Source of the DNA: Pegoplata infirma
Taxonomy: Eukaryota; Arthropoda; Insecta; Diptera; Anthomyiidae
DNA length: 64,000 bases
Direction: 5' to 3'
NCBI GenBank assembly: GCA_963921195.1
Contig: OY992540.1
Coordinates: 13,585,136-13,649,135 of the forward strand
Part shown: piece by piece, positions 57,272 to 64,000 of the stretch
Position numbering within the stretch: the first letter of the stretch is position 1
Layout of the letters: each line of letters starts with the position of its first letter
The notes under the pieces: model-generated
Database searches by the model: none
The model's input: the letters and a program-made list of their open reading frames with translations, nothing else
Told to the model about the DNA's origin: nothing
Made by a program: the position numbers and the translations under genes

Positions 57272-58087
57272 CACTCAAAATAATAACTCTGTTAAATTAC
57301 AGAAAAACTGCTAATTTAACAGAGTAGTTAGTACACCATACTTTTCCAGCTAACAACATTTCTTGGTAATTTTACTAAAAAACTCTGTAAAATGATTTTG
57401 ACAGAAAAAAACTGTTAGTTTACAGAGTTTATAGTAAAATATTGGTTAAATATGAAACCTTTTTTACAGAGAAAACGCTGTAATTTTACTATAACTCTGT
57501 AAAATGATTTGTACAAAAAAAAAAATTTAATTTACAGAGTTTCTAGTAAAATATTGGTTAAATAAACCACCATTTAGCAAAGAAAACTATGTAAATTTAC
57601 ATACATATATTTGTAAAATACATTTGATGCTAAAAAAAATTACAGAAAAAACTCTGTAAATTTACAGAGTTTAGTTAAATGCATATTATTTTGTAAAATT
57701 TTTATAAGATTTCTGAAAAAAAAATTTTGATAACTTTTTTTCTACTTTTTCAACTTTTTCTCCAAAAAAAAAAAATATACAGATAAAATTTTGATGTTTG
57801 GTAACAAAAACAAAAACTACTCAAAACTGAAAACTTTTTTGGTAATAAAAAAATACGAAGTATTTTGCTTAGATCTGTATTTTAGCAGAAAAATCTGTTA
57901 ATTATCTGTAAAATTAAGATTACAAAGTAAAAAGTAATAAAACAGAGGAAACTTTGTTTTTTTATCACAACAAAATACAAAGTATTTTCTTTAAATCTGT
58001 ATTTTGACAGAAAACTCTGTCAAATATCTGTTGAATTGAGATTACAGTCATTTTACAGAGTATTTGGCAGAGTTATTATTTTGAGTG
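57272..58087 (+). mobile_element. CTCTG MITE, 816 bp, uninterrupted reference copy
   Basis: CACTCAAAATAATAACTCTG and exact inverse, TA flanks (57270-57271, 58088-58089). The two halves carry mirrored GTAAAATGATTTTGACA, ACAGAGTTT and AAATCTGTATTTT words but are not a perfect palindrome. Use as reference for 44644-45709, 48288-49090 and 49218-50644. Confidence 0.9.
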
Positions 58088-58089
58088 TA

Positions 58090-58582
58090 TTTACAAACTA
58101 TTTATTTCTATTGACACAGAAAATAATTGATATTTTATACAAAAACACAATTTGTCAATACAATTAAATTATTTGTTATGTATTAAATTTTTAGAATCTA
58201 ACAAAATTGAAAAAAAAAATCTTTTCCTTTTTGGGACGAATGGACGATTACATAAATTCTAGTCAAATATCCACAAACACTGCTCCCTCTTTCCTTCTCC
58301 TTACAACCTATTTTCCTGATATCAACACAATGCACAATTAAAATTTTTTTTTTTTTTTGTCCACTCACATTGACATTCACGTGAGTGAAATTAAGTTTCA
58401 GTCACACTCCTTAAGTGCAAAAAGTATTTCCCGTGTGAAGAAAGGTGTTCTCAAACATCCTCTGCGGCCGTCCGGACTCAACCCCCCCACCCCCCCCAAA
58501 AAAAAAAGCCTCTGAATTTTTTTTTCAATATTGGAGGATATAAAAGATTCGGCACAGCCAAATTTAAGACTCTTACTTGTTT
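58090..58582. mobile_element. Fragments: hAT TAGAGATGGGC arm and DINE-like 3' end
   Basis: CCACTCACATTGACATTCAC followed by GTGAGTGAAATT near 58361-58393 resembles the TCACG arms of the hAT family. GGAGGATATAAAAGATTCGG then CACAGCCAAATTTAA and CTTACTTGTTT (58530-58582) is a decayed family-1 3' hairpin. A C-rich run lies at 58482-58497. Confidence 0.5.
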
Positions 58583-59272
58583 TTTCTTCTGGAGGATCCC
58601 AAATTTAAAATTTCAAGACCGTTATTTAAGTAAATCGAAAAAGTACCAAATAAATTTTTTACCCATTGTTGCCCTTTCGAGTATTTTTTGAGAATATTTT
58701 GTTCCAATGCAGGATTCTACATTTTAAAAATCATGTTTTTATGACCATTAACTCAGAAGATTGAAAAAGTACCATAGTACACTTTTTCTTCTCTTAGAAT
58801 CAAAACTTTATAATAAGCGCATTTGTCAGAATGTATTTTTTTGCTGGATGCTCCTAAATTCTTTTTTTCAAGATTCTAAAACGTACATTTCAGGAGATTT
58901 AAAAAGTACTAAAGTAAATTTGTTTACCCTTTTTACCCTATTTAAGTCAAAATTTCCGAAAGGTAATTTTTCAGAATGTTTTTTTTTTGGCTAAAAGATC
59001 CCACATTTTAAATTTTTTGTCTTTGGTACAATTATTTCTGGAAATATAAAAAAAGTACCAGAGTACAAATTTTTAGCACTTTAGAATCTAAATTTTCAAA
59101 AAGTACTTTTCAAAATGTTTTTTCTGTCGGAGGATCCTGCACTCCAAATTTCAAGTTTCTAGGACCATTATTTCTGGAAATATAAAAAAGTACCAAAGTA
59201 CACTTTCTTACCCTCATAAAATCGAAACTTTCTTAAAAGTTTCTCTGTCAAAATTTTGTTTTACATTTCACA

Positions 59273-60831
59273 TTTTTGAGTCGATTTAGCGATGTCCGTC
59301 CGTTCCCCCATGTAAACGTTGTGCGCACGATGCAGGTTGCAATTTTTAACCGATTTGCCTAAAATTTGGAACTTAAGCTTCTTTTGACCCAAGGACGAAC
59401 GCTATTGAAATTGGAAAAAATCGGCCATGCTTTGACCTACACTCAAAAAAAAAAAAAACTGTAATGTTAGCAAAAAAAGCTTGTAAACCTACAAGAAAAT
59501 TTGCTGATTTTGAACCCACAATTTTTTTGCTAAAGTTAGCAAAAATATTTTGCCAATAATTAGTTAACTGATTTTTTTTTTGAACTTAGTTCATACACAT
59601 TTGAGGACCCCATTGGGTTCGGACCCAATAGGTCCAGACCCCGAAGGGCCTAGACCTAGTTGGGTTCCTTAAAAATCGTCATAGTTTTTGATCCAAAATT
59701 TGTGTCCGTTTCGCTCTACCTTGCTTAGTTTTTGAGATACGTGATTTTAGGGGATCACTGGGGTCTTGAGAATTAAAAAACTTGATAACTTCAAAAATAT
59801 TACTCGGTCTTGTTCTACGTGTTAAGAGCTACAAAAATTCTTTTGGACTTTTTGTTGTGTCGGCAATATTTACCGAGATATGAGCATTTTAAAATTTTCG
59901 GGAATGCTAACTTTTTTGGATCCAAAGTTAGGTCCCATTAGGGTCCACACATGTGAAGAGGACCCACGAAAGTATGGCGTTTCTAAGAACCAAAAATGTC
60001 CTCCATTTTGCTCTATCTGGCTTAGTTTCCGAGATAGCGCCATTTTAAGTTTTCTGAAAATAAAAAAAAAATTACCATTTATTTTGTATTAATCTTGTAA
60101 AAATGTTGTCAACTCAATTTCAAATTTAGCAAAAGAAATTAGTTCAAAGTTTGTTTAAACTTGCTAATGTGCTAAATGAAGTTTACAATAATTTTTTGCT
60201 AACATGCTAATCTCAACTAAAAATTTGCTAAAAGTTAGCTAACTAGCATTAGCAAAAAAATATTAGTAAATCTACTAACGTATATTTTTGAGTGTAGCTC
60301 CCATACAAACGTCCCCTTTAAATTTGGGTCAAATGACCCTAACAACCGTATTTTAATAGGTATCCTTTAGAAATTAGGCAGCTAAACGTGTTTTGTATTC
60401 ACAAATCACCGTTGCAAATTTTAGAGGAATTGGACCAGTTCTTCTTGTAGTCCCCATACAAACCACCCTCCCGATATTCACATAAATCTTTAAAATTTCA
60501 TGAAAATAGAAAATATTTTATTAAAATTTTGTTTGTGTGTGCTAAACGCATACTTTAATAACCCAATCAAATCTAATTATAATCGGATAATTTTTGGACT
60601 TAGGCCCCATATGAAAATATCACCCCATATTCACTTAAAGCGGTTTATTGGCAACAACTAGAAGACAATTTCACTCAAATTTGGGTTGTGAGTGTTTTCT
60701 ACACTTATTAAAGATTTGACAAAAGATAGACCCAATCGGTCCATGTTTTGACTTGGTACCCATTTTCCGGGAAACACTAGTGTAGGGTATTATATGATCG
60801 GTCTTGACCGACTATAATTTTTTACTTCTTT
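59273..60831 (+). mobile_element. DINE-like element, family 2, 5'-truncated, with MITE insert
   Basis: It starts at GAGTCGATTTAGCGATGTCC and ends in GATCGGTCTTGACCGACT, then TTTACTTCTTTT. The CACTCAAAA MITE at 59440-60294 interrupts GACCTA|GCTCCC; removing it and one TA restores the family sequence. Confidence 0.85.
59440..60294 (-). mobile_element. CACTCAAAA MITE, 'CGAAAACTAAGC' core (855 bp)
   Basis: TA flanks (59438-59439, 60295-60296). The outer arms use AACTGTAATGTTAGCAAAAA-like sequence, while the core 59580-60060 is the inverse of that in 28300-29352 and 52075-53060. So different arms surround the same core. A frame at 59880-60092 is not a gene. Confidence 0.8.
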
Positions 60832-61492
60832 TATGGTTTTTTTCGGTTGGAGGACTCCACATTTTATATTTTATGTCTCTGGTACAATTATTTCTAAAAA
60901 TATAAAAAAAGTACCAAAGTACAATTTTTTAGCACCTTAGAATCGGAATTTTTAAAACACCAGCCTTATCGGATGTATTTTCCGGGAGGTTACTTAAAAA
61001 GTACTTTTTCAAAATTTCAAGTTTCTAGGACCATTATTTCATCAAAATAAAAAAAGTACCAAAGTAAACTTTTTTACCCTCTTCTAATCAAAACGTCCTA
61101 AAAAGTTCTTTTGTCAAAATTTTTTTTGTGCTTGATGATCCTGCATTCCACATTTTAAAATTAAAATTTCTAAAACGTATACTTTAGGAGATAGAAAGGG
61201 TACCAAGTAAATTTTGCCCATTTTAAATTAGAATATCCAAATGGTACTTTTTTCATATTTCTTTTTTCGGCTGGAGTATTATAAATTTCTAGTTTCTATT
61301 ATTAAGCTACCAAAGTATTATATAAACTACCGAAGTATTTTAACCATACCATTTCCAAAAATCCTAATTTCATGTTTCTAGGGCCATTATTTCTGGAAAT
61401 ATAAAAAAGTACCAAAGTACCTTTTTTAAACTTTTAGAATTGGAATTTCCAAAAAACCAGCCTTATCGGATATATTTTCCGTGATTTTGATC

Positions 61493-61800
61493 TACATTTT
61501 TGATTTCAAGTTCTTCGTGTAGGACCCCATGAAGTATATATATTCACGATCGATTTTAAGACAATTTAGCGATGTCCGTCCGTCTGTCTGTAAAAAACAC
61601 GCTAACTTTCGAAAAGTAAGTCTGAGGCTGCTGAAGCTTGCCATTGAATTTCATCCATCCTAAATTTTTACACAAAAAATACTGTCAAAAGAAATGTTAC
61701 ACTCAAAAAAAATGTTACACTCAAAAAAGTGTTACACTTAAAAAAAATTTACACTGAAAAATAAAAAATTACACTTCAAAATTTTTTTTAACAGATATGA
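61493..61800 (+). mobile_element. DINE-1-like fragment (family 1)
   Basis: GGACCCCATGAAGTATATAT, CGATCGATTTTAAGACAAT, GTCCGTCCGTCTGTCTGT and AAACACGCTAACTTTCGAAA follow the 4869-5870 copy, then ACACTCAAAAAAAATG arrays (about 61698-61800). The 5' palindrome and 3' hairpin are missing. Confidence 0.75.
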
Positions 61801-63324
61801 CAAAAAAAATTTTACTCTCACAAAAATCACTAAACAATTAATGAGGTGTCTAAAGACTGCTCCTGTTATTCAAAATATAATTCCTCTTTTTAAAATTTAA
61901 ACTAAAAAATATATAGTTTCCTTTCTGATTAGTTTTTCAGTGAAAATTTTCTCTTTTTAAATATAAATTTTATACAACTTATTTTATTAATAAGAATAGT
62001 AGTTAATCATTTACCAGTTTTTTTTTATTATATTTAATCACATACACAACATTTTAATTAAATTAATACCAGGACGTTGTCAGTCAGTTTATCCAGTATG
62101 TTCCTCTGTCCTTCCGTCCGTCCGTCCACTCATCAGTCAGTCAGCCAACCAGTCAGCCAGTCAGATATGGATTTGTTTTTGTTGTCGCTCAAGTTTTTAT
62201 GTATAATTTATAACATTTTTTTGTGACAGATTACAACATCTAGTGTTTATTACAATAATATTTGTTGCAAGCCTATTATGAACGTAGTATATTATACCCT
62301 ACTACATACTACTTAGTGGCTATGGAGACGCAGAGTATGTACAAAATATTTTTACAACAGTCCTCAGTGCACAAGTGTATAGTTAAACAGAAATAATTAA
62401 GAAAAACAATACTGAATCCTAATAATAATAAAAATAATTTGTAGTAGTGAGTAAACAAAAAAACAATGTTAAAAAATTATACAAACTGGTTCAAGGTTAT
62501 AACCCTATTAAGTGTTAACTTGGTTTATTGTACTTTACCATAACATCCCATCCCCATCATATCCTCATCCATTGTCATGTATCGCGTTTAACGCACGCTT
62601 CTATAAGCTACTGTGTGTTGCAAAATCAGATGAAATTGCACTAAAAACTAAATAATGGTATTCACTTTAAAAATTTTTGAATAACATTAAAAATGGAGTA
62701 AAAAAATAGAAAAGTGCAAATTTGCAAGAGGTATTGCAAAGTTGCAAGGGGTATTGCAAATGTGCAAGGGGTATTGCAAAATGCAAAAAAGTGTTAAGTG
62801 AGCTTAACCTTCTTGTTAACATTTTTTATTCATAAAACTTTGCAAGAGGCATTGTAAAAGCTTGCGAGATTTATAAAAGTATGTTTCCCACCCATGTAAA
62901 CATGCAGTGACTCTTGTAAAGTTGAGTATAAAAACTTCAGCTTTACATCATTGCAACTTATAAAACAGAATAAGCATATTCAAATTTTAAACATATCGGT
63001 AGGAATCCTTTTGTATACTTTTTTATAATTGGTTTAATTTGCTTACCTTTACAAATTTGCAAGGAATATTTCAACTTGTAGTGTTTCTTGCAAAGTTTAG
63101 TTCTAAAAAAATTCGCTCAGCATCAGCAACATACAAGAATTAATGTGTTTGCCTTGATTTGAATCCACATCAGCTCATGCAAACTTCAAGAATATCGGCG
63201 GGGAACCTTTTAAAAACCTTATTTTTTAGTTGCAATTTGCTTACCCTTGCAAATTTGCAAGAAGTATGGGAAAACTTTTTTTATTATTGTTGTGGTAAAT
63301 TTTCATTATTTTCGAAACCAACAT
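61801..63324. other. Unclassified interval with short tandem repeats
   Basis: A GTCC/GTCA-rich stretch lies at 62085-62165 and a 20-bp tandem repeat at 62716-62785. A TATAAAA at 62927 precedes TCATT at 62949 but no usable reading frame follows. Confidence 0.5.
62716..62785 (+). repeat. 20-bp tandem repeat, about 3.5 units
   Basis: GCAAATTTGCAAGAGGTATT, GCAAAGTTGCAAGGGGTATT and GCAAATGTGCAAGGGGTATT follow one another directly. Confidence 0.9.
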
Positions 63325-64000
63325 AAGTCCCCGATTCTGAAATATTTTTGGTATAGAAAAGTCTTAGTTTCTGAGAAATTTTGGGTATAGAAAAAGTCTC
63401 AGATTCTGAGACATTTATAGAAAAAGTATCAGATTATGTGAAATTTTTCTTACAGAAAAAGTTTCAGATTCTGAAACATTTTTCTTATAGAAAAAGTCTC
63501 AGATTCTGAGACATTTTTATTAAAGAAAAGTCTCAGATTCTAAGACATTTTTCGTATAGAAAAAATCTCAAATATAAGACAAAGTCGCAGATTTTGAGAC
63601 ATTTTTCGTATAGAAAAAGTTTCAGAATCTGAGACATTTTTCCTATAGAAAAAGTCTCAGATTCTGAGTCATTTTTCTTATAGAAAAAGTCTCAGATTCT
63701 GAGTCATTTTTCTTATAGAAAAAGTCTCAGATTCTGAGTCATTTTTCTTATAGAAAAAGTCTCAGATTCTGAGTCATTTTTCTTATAGAAAAAGTCACAG
63801 ATTCTGAGACATTTTTCTTATAGAAAAAGTCTCAGATTCAAAGATAGTTTTCGTATAGAAAAAGTCTCAGGTTCTGAGAAATTTTTTGTATAGAAAAAGT
63901 CAGTTTCTGAGACATTTTTCGCATAGAAAATGTGTCAGATTCTAAGACATTTTTCATATAGAAAAAGTTTCAGATTCTGAGACATTTTTCTTATAGAAAA
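63325..64000 (+). repeat. 35-bp palindromic minisatellite, continues off the window
   Basis: The unit is about 35 bp and joins AAAAAGTCTCAGATTCTGAG to a CATTTTTCTTATAG spacer. Four successive units at about 63646-63785 are almost identical; outer ones are diverged. The core GTCTCAGATTCTGAGAC is a palindrome, so single strands can form cruciforms in each unit. Opposite-orientation array at 21968-22595. Confidence 0.92.

Larger units (their letters stand above)
58583..61480 (+). repeat. Satellite of about 120-150-bp units, split by a DINE-like copy
   Basis: Each unit contains AAAAAGTACCAAAGTACA, GGAGGATCC-type and CAAGTTTCTAGGACCATTATTTC words. Unit marks at about 58591, 58708, 58842, 58989 and 59127, resuming at 60846, 61131 and 61270 after the family-2 insert (59273-60831). 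Small frames inside are by-products. Confidence 0.75.

Noticed and set aside
62927..62955. TATAAAA followed by a TCATT initiator-like word, a possible promoter
   Set aside because: The spacing (about 23 bases) is short and no reading frame or splice pattern follows.

Overview
The window is a piece of a very AT-rich eukaryotic genome. It looks like a muscomorph (higher) fly: it holds many short interspersed Helitron-like elements built like Drosophila DINE-1/INE-1 (palindromic 5' end, GTCY microsatellite, hairpin before a CTTGTTT end). It also has an RTE-type LINE fragment, an I/LOA/R1-type LINE 3' end, and dense hAT and Tc1/mariner-type MITEs. The species cannot be named from this sequence. 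I found no intact host gene, tRNA, rRNA or CRISPR array. The only real coding signals are two retrotransposon remnants (2-307 +, 7544-8728 -) and relics of a histone H1 gene carried inside MITEs.

The main content is nested transposons, many datable by exact target-site duplications (TSDs). Layout: 1-6.4 kb, LINE 3' end, a fold-back Tc1-like element, two DINE-1-like copies, a 943-bp TIR element and an AT-rich MITE. 6.4-9.3 kb, a three-level nest: an hAT-type element (8-bp TSD) contains a second hAT-type element (8-bp TSD), which contains a 5'-truncated RTE (8-bp TSD). 9.4-13.2 kb, long fold-back elements, an hAT MITE and a second DINE-1-like family. 14.2-18.8 kb, a DINE-like copy swollen by about 166-bp tandem repeats, then fragments. 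20.0-23.7 kb, a large hAT-ended composite with another hAT element nested inside. 25.6-27.4 kb, a MITE inside a MITE, the inner one carrying a histone H1 fragment.

27.5-33.5 kb, more MITEs and fold-backs. 33.7-42.7 kb, a 20-21-bp minisatellite region broken by three copies of one 1.7-kb MITE family (also with H1 relics), a fold-back and a 4-kb TIR element. 43.1-50.6 kb, an hAT element with a DINE-like insert, several 'CTCTG' MITEs and a fold-back minisatellite. 51.2-54 kb, another minisatellite with four inserted elements. 54.4-56.5 kb, a DINE-1-like element containing a second DINE-like element containing an hAT MITE. 57.3-61.8 kb, a MITE, then an approximately 120-150-bp satellite interrupted by a DINE-like copy that itself holds a MITE. 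The end (63.3-64 kb) is a 35-bp palindromic minisatellite running off the window.

Two themes link these parts. A superfamily of TA-targeting MITEs with ends CACTCAAAA appears at least ten times with several unrelated interiors. Three of those interior types share a core that, in the best copy, continues into the start of a histone H1 coding sequence. The gene-free, layered structure suggests pericentromeric or otherwise repeat-tolerant chromatin, but that is inference.
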